Notes under the pieces: generated by a model
Told to the model about the DNA's origin: nothing
What the model saw: the letters and a program-made list of their open reading frames with translations, nothing else
Database searches by the model: none
Made by a program: the position numbers and the translations under genes
NCBI GenBank assembly: GCA_031835245.1
Contig: JAVKOQ010000013.1
Location: forward strand, 1 to 64,000
DNA: 64,000 bases
Direction of reading: 5' to 3'
Source of the DNA: Balamuthia mandrillaris
Taxonomy: Eukaryota; Discosea; Longamoebia; Balamuthiidae
Part shown: in pieces, positions 43,446 to 53,963 of the stretch
How positions within the stretch are numbered: the first letter of the stretch is position 1
Layout of the letters: every line of letters begins with the position of its first letter

Positions 43446-44178
43446 ATGACCCAAGGCCAGGTTGTGTTATTGGTACAAGAGGTGGGGTTGCTTAAGAAAG
43501 ATTGTGGCAAAGTGAATCTCTTTGATTCAATTTTCCCACTTTGGTTGGAACACACCCTGACCCCTTTATTCCCCCTGATGATGAGTGATGATGAACACCT
43601 TGAAGTCAATGGAGCCAATGCTGATGTTGATGCTAATGTCAACACTGACTTTGATGCTGATGATTACTAGGAAAGAATGGCAGTGCAAATAGAACAAATC
43701 AACACCCGGATAGTAAAGTCCAAGGATATGAACTCCCATTTCATTAGCTTTGCGAGTCAATGCCTCAAGTCACCACAATTTGGTGTTCCCCCTCTTTCTA
43801 CTAGTGCCTCATCATCATCTATGGAAGCTTCACTTCCTCTTGCTGCTGTTAGCAGTTCCTTGTCCTCTTCCATAGATTCCCTCCCTGTAGCTGGTTCTTC
43901 CTCATTCTCCCCCATGTTTACTACTGCCAAGACCTCCACAAGCGATTTGGCTGAACAGGAGCTTGTTGTCCTTATAATAAATACCAACAGTACCTTGTTA
44001 CCTTCTGCTCTGGCACCTACCCTGGTGGACTTCAAGGCTGTTTGAGGAAAGATTAAGTACCTTTGGTTTCCTACATTTGATGACCAAAATGTTGTCCTAT
44101 TTCTAGAGCAGCTAACCATGATAATCATACTCTCCAACTATGAAGATCATATGAAAAACTTCATGATAGCTGTCTATT
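43446..44178 (+). pseudogene. Unrecognised decayed open frame
   Basis: One plus-strand frame stays coherent over about 730 bases with a few interruptions. It has an Asp/Asn-rich patch, then KDMNSHFISFASQC, a Ser-rich linker and a hydrophobic end (WFPTFDDQNVVLFLEQLTMI). I do not recognise the family. It may be a piece of a mobile element, since it lies in the AT-rich island. It looks broken in a couple of places. Confidence 0.3.
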
Positions 44179-45351
44179 AATTATTTTTGAAAAATAATTA
44201 ATAAATATCTTTCAATTAAATATAAAACATTTGAAATTAATTTGTTAATCATTTTTGTGTTCATACTTATTGAATATCAAATATTTATAATGTTAATAAA
44301 AAATAAAAAAAGAGTTATTTAATGACGTTCATTTTGTTTGAAAAAAGAGAAAAAAGAAACTTTTTACTAGTAAATTTAAAAAATGTTTGTGAAGTTGATT
44401 TAACAAAAGAAACAAAAAAGGGAACAAAAGAAAGTGTATTTTAAATGAAAATATGAAAACAATAAAGAATCTTTAGTATTGCTTTCAAGATAACAAAAAA
44501 ACACTTTACATATTTATAAAGTTGGTGACAGGTTAAGTAGTATCCCTTTTGATGACATTTGTGTATAAAACAATGGTCAAGGCTTTTTATGTATAACACT
44601 GAGCTGGGCCAAAATACCAGTTTTTATAACATTGCCTAGGATACAAATTGTAAAACCTTCAAAGATTATACTACCAGTGTAGTTCCTTCAAAAAAGCAGT
44701 TTTTCACTGGGATGTTGGCCAGAATCAGAAGTCCTGGTCTGCATTGTACTAGTTAATAGGGTCACTGCACTTTAAAAAAATGTAGGTCACTGCTTTTCTT
44801 CTGGTGGAACCACTTTGCTATCAACAAGGCCTTGACCAGCCTTCCCCTACCCTTCTCTTCCTGGTAGCAAAGCCCTTGGAGACTCTACAGCAGGCCCTTT
44901 GCTCCCTCAGGGCAGGTCCTTGTATTAGAGTGTGCTCATGCTCTCTTACCACCGCTGAGCTCCTCCTGGTCATGGACTGGGAAAACATAGTAAATGCTTG
45001 AGATATGGGAGAGAATGTGGCAAGAGCAAGAAAACAAGAGAGAAAGAGAAAAAAAAATGAGAAAGAGAAACAAAGAAGAAAGAGAAAAGAACACAAACTA
45101 TGAGAAGAATGAGGAGTGCTGGTACTACCATCAGTGTCATAACTATGAAGCTCACTGATGAATGCCATCATAAATTCTACCTGCTTCCATTGGTGTCCAG
45201 TTGGATTTTTGTTGACATAAGCAAAAGAAAAAAAGGAAGAAAGGAAAGCAAAGAAAGGAAAGAAGAAAACAGGAAACATGCTTCAGTTGTCTACTGCCTG
45301 CTACAAACTTCAAGTTGGTGAGGTAATCTTTTTCTGTAAGCTATATTGTAC
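44179..45351. other. AT-rich stretch, no gene seen
   Basis: Very AT-rich from 44180 to about 44700. Around 44800-45300 GA-rich sequence gives short frames without motifs. No feature is supported. Confidence 0.5.
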
Positions 45352-45675
45352 ACTTTTGTTTTTCTTCAATCTGTGCACCCATATGCGCACCTATAAATCA
45401 TTTTCTCTCCACCATCTTTTTGTTTTTCTTCAATCTGTGCACCCATATGCGCTTCCTTAAATCATTTTCTCTCCACCATCTTTTTGTTTTTCTTCAATCT
45501 ACACACATACACACTTCCTATAAATCTTTTTTTCCTTATTGCTTCAGTCTATACACTTGTTATAAATCATTTTCTCTCCTTATCTTCACTTTGCACATGT
45601 GTGCACACTTCTAACAAATCATTTTCTCTTTCCCATCTGTAATCTGTACATGTGTGCACACTTCTAATAAATCAT
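45352..45675 (+). repeat. Degenerate minisatellite
   Basis: About six copies of a unit of roughly 48-67 bases. The first two are nearly identical: TTTTCTTCAATCTGTGCACC, then CATATGCGC, then AAATCATTTTCTCTCC. Later copies diverge and shorten (CACACTTCTAAYAAATCA). No coding role is seen. Confidence 0.85.
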
Positions 45676-46757
45676 GGGATGAAAACCAGACTAGTCATTG
45701 GTTCTAACCTTTTTTTCAACTGCTCTATTGCCCTTTCCTCTTTTCTTTCACAGGTGTCACAACTACTCATTCATGGCACTTAGTGCCTGTGCTTACATTT
45801 TCCTTTCTTTCCTTTTCATCTTTTCCCTTTCTCTTGGTGTACTTTCAAGCAATGACAGAGATTCCTTCTTGTTTTCTTCATTCTTTCTAGAATAAGTTAC
45901 ACTTCACAAACACGTTAACTGCAAGTCAAGAATGAGAGAGTACTTAGAAAAGAAATGTGTTGATGGAAGAAAGAAGCATACATTTAATGCTGCTTCCTAC
46001 AATGCAACAAAAGATTCAGAAGTAACATAGAGAACTAAAGGAAAAGGTTAGCAACTTGGTACTCATTCACTCCAAGATGATGTCAATTAGTGAGTCTAAG
46101 AAACTTTGATGTAGTTGAAAAGGAGGACCATATAAGATATTTAAAATCTGTTTTCCACAAACAATCAACACACAGAAAAGCAGTCAGGCTGATAATCATG
46201 AAAGTATTTTGATTATTAATAGAGATCCCCTTTTTTTTATGCTTTCTTTCATTCTATTAAAGGTCTTTTGCTACATTCTTCAAGTTGGTGTCAGTAAGGT
46301 TGTTTCCTTATCAGCCCAGCCTTATTATAGTCATTTTAAATACATGCTTTTATTGTTTTTTTTTGAAATCATTTTTTGGTTTAATTGTTTATTTTAATTT
46401 GTTAAGTAGTTTCATTTATTTAATAAAATGTAAATAATTGGGATAAGGCTGGTAGAGGAACAACCTAACAGACACCAACTCGATGGGTATAGGGAAAAGA
46501 CCTTTAATAAAATGAAAGAAAAAGAGATATATATAAAGAGAGATAGGAATAGGTATTATGGGAGAGTGATATAACATAATTAAAAATAAAGTTGTATTGT
46601 TTAAATTATGAGATTTTGTTTTAAAATAGTATTATTATTCTAAAAATTTTTTTGTTAATTGAATAGTTGTTTATTATAATAAAATCCATTGTTTTATTGT
46701 TTATGTAAATTATTTATTTATCTTTGAAAAAGAATTTAAGAATAGTGTATTTATTTT
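45676..46757. other. AT-rich stretch, no gene seen
   Basis: Short open frames here (for example 45698-45895) are hydrophobic by composition and have no motif. Poly-A and poly-T runs are frequent. Confidence 0.5.
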
Positions 46758-48017
46758 TATTACCCTGCACAACCAAGTTTTTCTGAATTTCTTCAATACT
46801 TTTTTATTGTAGACAACCTTAAAAAAAACAAAAAAATAAAAAACACACCAACACCATCCAGAGTCGAACCAAGGTCATCCACAAGTGCAAAGCCTGTCCT
46901 CATGTTGGCCATGAAGGGAGCAGCTGCGTGCCACAGCCGAAGGAGCTGGACGAAAAGGGCACTGTCCATACAGCGTTCTATGCAGGTGGTGTGCACCAGC
47001 CTCGGTCCACTTTGCAGTGTCACATAACTGAATCCCGTGACCAGGGCTGATAATCTCGTTCAAGTAGCACATGCAAAGAAGGGTTACATCTTCTCTCTTC
47101 AGCACAATACTTCCATAAATCGGGGTTCTGTATCAACAAAAATCAGAATCTGTTGGTAAAAAAAGACGAAAGGAAGAGACAGGAAGGGTTTTGGGCAAAG
47201 TGTTTCAGAAGGAGAAGAAGCGTACCTTTTAAATTTTGTGAGAAGGTCCTTGCTCTCGCACCATCACGTTTTCTCTCACAACGGGTGAACGTATTTTTGC
47301 CATGCAACTCTGTGGCTGCTTCTGCTTCAGTAACAGAAAAGAAAAATTATTATTTTCAACTGCCATATTTGAACATTTTTAATAACTCAACCAATCCAAT
47401 TTTTTTGCAGACATCAAATTTTGACACGCAATTGTGGACACTCAAACCGAAGAAAAAACTTGGTGCCGCACGCTACTGAGTGAAGTCCTTGCCCCACTTT
47501 TGTACTTAGGCAAAAATTGCTCCGAGATGATACCCTTATCCTGGTTTGTCCCTCCCCTCCTGCCCTCTTCCCCCTCTCCCCTTCACCTCCCTCTTTGCCT
47601 GGCATAACTTGCTCCCTTCCCCCTTTTATTTTTTTTTTGCTACCCCTTCTTTTTTCTAATCTCTGATTCGCACTCTTTCCAGAACCATTTGTTGTATGTG
47701 ACGTCTCCTCTTGGTGAACCAACCAAGGACCCACCAACGACATCTTGCTTGTGAGCATCACCGTGTTGATTGAATGGAACTGAAGCTTGTGCCTGAATCT
47801 CTCTGACCGGAGGCATGTAAGCCAGCAGCAACAGGACGAGCCCTCATCTTTGGATCTGGTTGTGGCCAACATGAGGACCGGCTTTACACTTGCGGATGAC
47901 CTCGGTTCGACTCTGGATGGTGTTGGTGTGTTTTTTATTTTTTTTGTTTTTTTTAAGGTTGTCTACAATAAAAAAGTATTGAAGAAATTCAGAAAAACTT
48001 GGTTGTGCAGGGTAATA
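46758..48017. repeat. Inverted pair of 155-bp Pol III-like repeats (SINE-like)
   Basis: The arm 47863-48017 (plus) is matched, with few differences, by the reverse complement of 46758-46911. Each copy starts with TGGCCAACATG, which fits the A-box pattern TRGYNNANNNG. About 41 bases later it has GGTTCGACTC, a B-box. Then come a T-rich tract and a constant tail (AAGGTTGTCTACAATAAAAA to GGTTGTGCAGGGTAATA). That is the layout of a tRNA-derived SINE. The two copies could be separate insertions or the ends of one 1.26-kb fold-back unit. Confidence 0.7.
46912..47862 (-). other. Interior of the inverted-repeat unit, gene remnants
   Basis: On the minus strand several exon-like pieces read ATELHGKNTFTRCERKRDGA (about 47320-47240), a possible intron at 47225-47150, then YGSIVLKREDVTLLCMCYLN and EIISPGHGIQLCDTAKWTEA to about 46960, where the frame shifts. 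Upstream near 47480 is VACGTKFFLRFECPQLRV. I do not recognise a family, and the pieces do not form one clean gene. Confidence 0.3.
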
Positions 48018-48564
48018 TATCCTTTGAAATTATTTTAAATATAATAATTTTCTTTTGAAAAATAATTTTTCTTGACTTTAAAAATAAGTAAAAATTATTT
48101 TTTGTAAATATTTTGATTTGAGAAAAAATAATCTCCAAAAAGAGGCACCCTTTTTGTTTAGCACATGTTAATTTTTCTTATACTAAAAACTTACATAACC
48201 AAGCTAATTATGTATAAACAAACATAAAAAACGATAACAACATTATGATTTCCTCATTTTAGGTATAATAGCTTGTTTTTGATTGGAATTGGTGGTTTAA
48301 AATATATTGAAGTCTTCCTTAAGAGATTCAGTTCAGTAATGTATATAGATATAAGTATATTATTATTATATATAATATGTTTATATTAAGTAAAAAGGAA
48401 AACATTTTCAACTTGAAAAGAAAACTGGAAAAAGAATGAACTAATTGAATAACCAGAAACAAAACCAGTGAAAAGACAAAATAGCATTTAATGAAAAACA
48501 AAAACTAAAATATTATGAATTAATAAAAAAGTAAAAGCCTGTTGGTTAAGTCTAACTTAAAGGC
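48018..48564. other. AT-rich spacer, no gene seen
   Basis: Very AT-rich. It is the right border of the island and the 3' flank of the C2-SH3 gene. Nothing else recognised. Confidence 0.6.
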
Positions 48565-49810
48565 CTATCTCTTAAACTGTACATAATTGCTTGGTATATA
48601 ACCCTCTACACCATTCCTTGTAACCAACCACCATACACTATCACTGTTATTCACAACATCCACTGTTTCTCCAGTTTTCATTTCTGGCAACTCCCCTTCA
48701 TTCTCAGCAATCCAATCATACAACACTACTGCAGTTGGTCTTCCAGCAGCCGCCCTTGGTGGTAATGGTGGCAATGATTTGGACTGCTGGGATTGTTGTG
48801 GTGGATATTGGTGATATTGTTGTTGCTGTTGAAGCGGATGGAATGATTGTTGAAATGGTTGTGAATAAGGAACATCATTGGATTCGCCTCCTCCAGAACC
48901 ATGAGGAGGAAAGGAAACTGGTTGTGAATGAGCAGCAGGAAATTGAGGGGTAGCATTTATTTGTGTTGCTTGCTGAGGAGTGGCAGGTGTGCTTGGTCCA
49001 GGTGGAAGTGCTGCAACCGGGGCTGGCCCAGTTGGTGAGGTATGTAATCCTCCCTGAAAAAATGAAAAACAGAAATGAAAACTTCAAATCATGAAGAAAG
49101 AGGAACAAGAACAAATACCAAAGAAAAGATGGAACAAATAAGCATACAAACCTGGCCTTGAGCCAACTTTCTAAGTTCCTCAGCAGACATGTTGGTTGCT
49201 TGTTTGTCAGGAGAGGCTAGAAAACGAACGCGCAGATGCAACTCCCCAGAGACTTTATCTGACGGCTTTTTCTTTTGAAGGGGATACCATTTCTTTACCT
49301 CTCCCATAACCGATACTTCTGATAATGGAATAGTCACCAAGCCCATAAAGTCGTTTCTGAAGAAAAATGGGTTGGAAAAAAAAAAGAAATGAAAAAAACG
49401 CTGTGGAGAGAGAAGAACGTGCTTTGAAAAACGATCCCAATCGTAGAGTTGGACTTTGAGAGTTTGAGCAACGAGATTGGGTTCATTGAAGTAGATCGTC
49501 TCGTTCCATTGTGGACTGAGGGTTTGCTTGATCTTTAGTTTTAATACACGATGGCAGAGGTGAACATAAGAAAATACTAGCGGGACAAATAAACTTGGTG
49601 ATAGCAACCTTTTTCGTTTTTTTCTTTTCCTTCCCAACTTTCAGCACAACATAAGGATCGCTTTTTCCTTCGTGGTCATGACAAGCCACAATGTGAGCGG
49701 TTGCATCAAAAAAAAAAACACACACACATATGTGCACCAGGCTTACCTGTATTGTCGTGTGCTGCCAAATCTTTTCCTTCAATCACCGTTACGGCAAGTC
49801 CTTGTTGCAT
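48565..49810 (-). CDS. C2-SH3 domain protein
   Basis: Start at 49810 (MQQGLAVTVIEGKDLAAHD) opens a C2 domain. After an intron, KSDPYVVLKVGKEKKKTK; after another, KQTLSPQWNETIYFNE, then LKVQLYDWDRFSKHV, and in the next exon DFMGLVTIPLSEVSVMGEVK. The Asp residues in SDPY, YDWD and DFMG are the Ca-binding loop positions of C2 domains. A helix and a Pro/Gln-rich linker (PAPVAALPPGPSTPATPQQA) follow. The C-terminal SH3 domain is TAVVLYDWIAENEGELPEMK, then GETVDVVNNSDSVWWLV and GVEGYIPSNYVQF, complete with ALYDY-like, WW and SNYV motifs. A membrane-binding adaptor in actin or endocytic signalling is likely. Five exons. Confidence 0.88.
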
Positions 49811-50040
49811 TCTTCTGTTATATGTTCTGTTCCCCTTTTCTTTTTTTTTTCGGTTAATTTAAGGCGGGTGGGGGTTACGCTAGAAACAGGTTGCCTTCCT
49901 CCGATAGTAAAGGTTAAGTTCTTTTTTTAATCCCAACTTCAAGCCCGTGTTGTTGAAACAAACAACAGAGAACAAAGATCGATGAAGAAGAAAAAAAGAG
50001 TCTATGTTGAACGTTGAACTTGGAAGAAGTGATGCATAGC

Positions 50041-51515
50041 TTAGATGCCAGCGCCACCAGTAGCTTCCAGACAATGACCGGTAATGTAGTCCGCATAAGG
50101 CAGCGCAAGGAGCAAAATAGCACCAGCGCCATCTGCAGGAGAGCCAATCCTGCGCAAAGGGTTGGAGTCGGCTACAGATTCGCGGCTGCGCAACGTTCCA
50201 GGAATGCCCAACGACACTTTCTTTCCGTCGACTTCTATGAAATTGTCTTTGGCTTTGTCGCCCGTCAACCGAGTTGCAATGAACCCTTCATTTTGTTGAA
50301 TGCAAGAAAACAACATGTGTGAGTGGGAAAATGAGAGAAAGAGATGAAGTATTTAGAGAGGAAAAAAGTACCAAAGGCAACAGCATTGCAACGAATGTTG
50401 AAGGGACCCCATTCTTTGGCGACAGTCTTGGTAAGGCCAAGAATGCCCATCTTGGCTGTAGCATAGTTGATTTGTCCGGCATTGCCATGAAGCCCTGACG
50501 TTGAAGAGATCTGCATGTTTCACAGTTAGAAAAAAACCGCAAAGCAAGAACGAGAATGGACAAGAGCAGAGCGAATATTGATAGAAAAGTAGAGAAGCAG
50601 AGAGGAGAAAAGAGAAATACGTTGATGATGCAACGAGGTTTGGCAGCTCCATTCTTTTCTATTTCTTGCTTGGCAACGTCTCGCATGTAAGGCGCTGCAG
50701 CGCGGATGAGACGGAAGGGGGCCGTGTTGTGGACGAGCAGCATGGCATCCCACTGCTTGTCCGTCATCCTGTGAATAACGCCGTCCCACGTGTAGCCCGC
50801 ATTGTTAACGAGTATGTCCAAGGCTCCAAACTTTCTGTCAACAACAATAATAAGCAGAACGAACAGAAGCATAAAGCACAAAGAACGATGAAGAAAGCAC
50901 GGAAAATATAGCAAGCAAAAAAAGAGAGGGAGCAAAAGGAGGAACTCACTCAATGGTGGTTTTCATGAGGTGGTCGGGGTAGGCGGGGTCAGTGACATCG
51001 CCTGGCACGGAGATGGCCTCCCCTCCGGCTGCTTTGATCTTTTGCACCACAGCTTCAGCCTTCTCTGATCATTTCATATCAGAAGAAGAGAAGAGGAAGA
51101 AGAGAGCACAGAGCACAGCGCAGAAGAAGAAGAAGAAGAAGAAGAACAAGGACAGAAATAAGCAGAACAAGAAGATGAAAGGAGTAAAAAAAAAGTTAAT
51201 CTTCAAATCACAAAAGTAGCGAAAACTCAAAACCTTTTTAAAAAACTTACGTGCATCAAGATCAGTTACGACTACTTGGGCACCGTGTTGAGCGAACAAT
51301 ACGGCGGCCTCCGCTCCGATGCCCTGTCCGCTGCCAGTGATGATGGCTACCTGGCCCTCCAACAACAATCGAGACGGAGAAGACGAGGATGTAGGCGCTG
51401 ACCTTATTCTCGCAAACGACGAGGAGGAGGAAGCAGAAGCAAGGTGATCCGCCAACACGGACAATCGACGAGCTGAAGCGCGGTTGCTGCTTTGCATCGT
51501 GTTCCTTCGATCCAA
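50041..51515 (-). CDS. Short-chain dehydrogenase, FabG-like, probably mitochondrial
   Basis: Start at 51515 or 51497 gives an Arg/Ser-rich N-terminus (MQSSNRASARRLSVLADHLA) that looks like a mitochondrial presequence. The Rossmann motif is VAIITGSGQGIGAEAAVLFA, then VVVTDLDA. After introns come ALDILVNNAGYTWDGVIHRM, RCIIN, then ISSTSGLHGNAGQINYATAK (catalytic Ser, Tyr and Lys in place) and WGPFNIRCNAVAFG. The last exon begins FIATRLT and ends with GHCLEATGGAGI at 50041. The motif set fits 3-oxoacyl-ACP reductases such as FabG and mitochondrial HSD17B8/CBR4 relatives. Fatty-acid synthesis in mitochondria is the likely setting. One exon near 51050-50950 (EKAEAVVQKIKAAGGEAISV) fills the expected gap. 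Looks intact. Confidence 0.88.
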
Positions 51516-51695
51516 TCAAATAAATCACTTTTGTTTTTTCTCTCCCTGAAAAAAAATCCAAAATATTCGAAAAATACCAAAAGATTTGAAACTTTCCTGA
51601 TATATTGAGATATATTGATTATGTATCGTCCTTGTTGCAATAATTGCTGGAATAAAAAAGGAGAGAAAAGAAAGAGCGAAGAAGAAAGCAATCAG

Positions 51696-53824
51696 ATGGC
51701 GCTGTGTCACTTCTTCGTGCTTTCTCCTCGAGGAGAGCCCATCATCTTTAGAGACTGTACGTTTTTTTTTTTGGATGTTTCTCTTCTCTCCCTCTCTCTT
51801 TCTTCTTCTTCACCTTCTTCCGAATGAATGTTGTTTGGTAGTAACATAGTTTGTTTTTTTTAAAAAAAAAAAAATCCGTTCGTCACAGACAGAGGAGAGT
51901 CCTCCCACAAAGACACCGCCGAGGTTTTCTTCTCCGAGTTCAAAAAACACAAAGGCGCTAAACCGATCTTTGTAATCGATCTCTCCTTTTTTATTATTAT
52001 TATTATTATTTTATTCGGATAGATAACCAACAAACAATAAAAAAGTAGAACGTGGAGGGGTTAAACTACTGTTGCACAAAACAATACGGCCTCTACTTTG
52101 TGTGCACCACGAAGCACAACCTCTCGCCCTCGTTCGTGTTGGAGCTGTTGTGTCGCATCGGCGGCGTCTTCAAGGACTATTGCGGCGTGCTCAACGAGGA
52201 GGCCGTTCGTAAGAACTTTGTGTTGCTTTACGAGCTTCTCGATGAAATGCTGGTTTGTTTTTTTGTTCTTTGGCTTCTCTATCTTTGTCCTTTTGCTTCT
52301 TGCTTCTTGCTTCTTGCTTCTTGCTTCTTGCTTCTTGCTTCTTGCTTCTTGCTTCTTGCTTCTTGCTTCTTGCTTCTTGCTTCTTGCTTCTTGCTTCTTA
52401 CTTTCCTTGCAAATTAAATGATGCGGTGATGATAGGACTACGGTTATCCACAAGTATTATCAACGGAGGCACTTAAGGCGTTTGTTTTCAACGAAGCAGT
52501 CCTGGTTGATGATGCACCTCCTCCTTCGAGCAAAGACGTTGGTGCTCTCGGCATCTATGCTTTGAACAAACTCGTCGATGTACGCAACTGTTCTTGTTCT
52601 TGTTCTCCTTCTTCCTCATCCTCTTCATTCTCTCTCATGCCTTTACTCCTGTTGTGTAGAACTTGTCGTTATCATCCCCAGGACCTGCAGCAAAGGACAA
52701 ACCGTTAGCCCTCACTATGAAAGATGAGCGCAACCACAAGAACGAGCTCTTTGTGGACCTCATCGAGCGGCTGACCGTCCTCTTTAGCCCGCAAGGCACC
52801 AAGCTCAAGGCAGAAATCAACGGCTTCATTCGAATGACCAGTTTCTTGAAGGGCACTCCCGAAGTGAGGTTAGCTTTAAACGAGGATTTGGTGGTTGGGA
52901 GAAGAGATGATCGGTCCGCTCGATATGGCCTTGTCACTTTGGACGACATCACCTTTCATGAATGTGCTCGTTTAGACTTGTTCGAGATGGATCGTTCGCT
53001 GTCGTTGCATCCACCGGATGGAGAGTTTGTGCTGCTGAATTACCGTATTTCAGAGGATTTTGCTTTGCCATTCTACATCACGCCCATTGTGGAGCAACCT
53101 CAAACTGGAGGACCCTACCGGGTTGACCTCATGATCAAGGTATGTTTCATGTTCCTGTTTTGATCTCTCTCTTCTCTTCTTGACTTTCCTGTGCTGCTGC
53201 TCATGAACAACAGATAAGGTTAGACATTCCTGATGACCAACAAGCCGTTAACGTGATTATCAAATGTCCATTGCCAAAGTGCGTCGAAAGGTTTGAAATA
53301 CTCCCATTTTCTTTCTTTCTTTTTGTGTTGTTAACTGATGAGACGTATTCAATCTGTCTTCAAAGTGCAAACTGTGAATTACATTTGAAAGGAGTATCCT
53401 ACCAGGTGAACAAGAACGTTGCAGAGTGGAGTATTCAAGAGTTCGCCGGTGGTTCTGATCTCTTTTTGCGGTGCCGGGTAGACCTTTCATCTTCTCTCTC
53501 TCTCTCTCTCTCTCAACTTTGCTGAAATCTGACTTTTATTCAGATAACATTAAAAGAAGTATACGACGCTACCATCCGTAAGGAATTTGGTCCTATCAGG
53601 TTTGTCTTTCTTCTTCTCCTCCTCCTGCCTCTCCTTCCTTCTCCTTCTTCCCCTAACCGTTACCTCTGCACTCTTTGCAAAGTTTGGACTTTGAGCTTCC
53701 CATGTACAATTGCTCGAACGTGCAGATAAGATATTTGCGGGTGGTTGAGCGCGACAAGTCCTACAATCCATTGCGGTGGGTTCGAAACATCACACAGGCT
53801 CATTCTTACATCTGTCGCGTGTAG
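51696..53824 (+). CDS. AP4M1: AP-4 adaptor complex subunit mu
   Basis: AP-4 mu recognises Tyr-based signals on cargo leaving the trans-Golgi. Start at 51696 (MALCHFFVLSPRGEPIIFRD) aligns with the AP4M1 start MISQFFILSSKGDPLIYKD as I recall it. After introns come YRGESSHKDTAEVFF, GLYFVCTTKHNLSPSFVLEL and VLLYELLDEML, then DYGYPQVLSTEALKAF. The mu-homology domain starts KNELFVDLIERLTVLFSPQG and continues VTLDDITFHECARLDLFEMD, VLLNYRISEDFALPFYI and VAEWSIQEFAGGSDLFLRCR. It ends LPMYNCSNVQIRYLRVVERD, then NPLRWVRNITQAHSYICRV and TAG. An intron at 52255-52437 holds a TTGCTTC heptanucleotide array. The protein appears complete. Confidence 0.95.
52297..52399 (+). repeat. (TTGCTTC)n heptanucleotide array in AP4M1 intron
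   Basis: About fourteen nearly perfect 7-base units in the intron after LLDEML. Open frames across it on both strands are artefacts. Confidence 0.95.
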
Positions 53825-53963
53825 TTGTAGTAGTAAACTAAAGATGCCATTTTGCTTTCTTCTTTCATCTTTTTTTTTTAAAACAATGCTCTTCTTTTTT
53901 ATTTGTTTTTATTAATAATTTTAAATTTTATAAAAAAATCGTTAACTAAAAAGGCGCGTTCAG

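Noticed and set aside
46793-47023. Protein gene across the inverted-repeat arm
   Set aside because: The same residues (NMRTGF, DDLGSTLDGVG) occur in the opposite arm because it is a repeated Pol III-like sequence, not a conserved protein.
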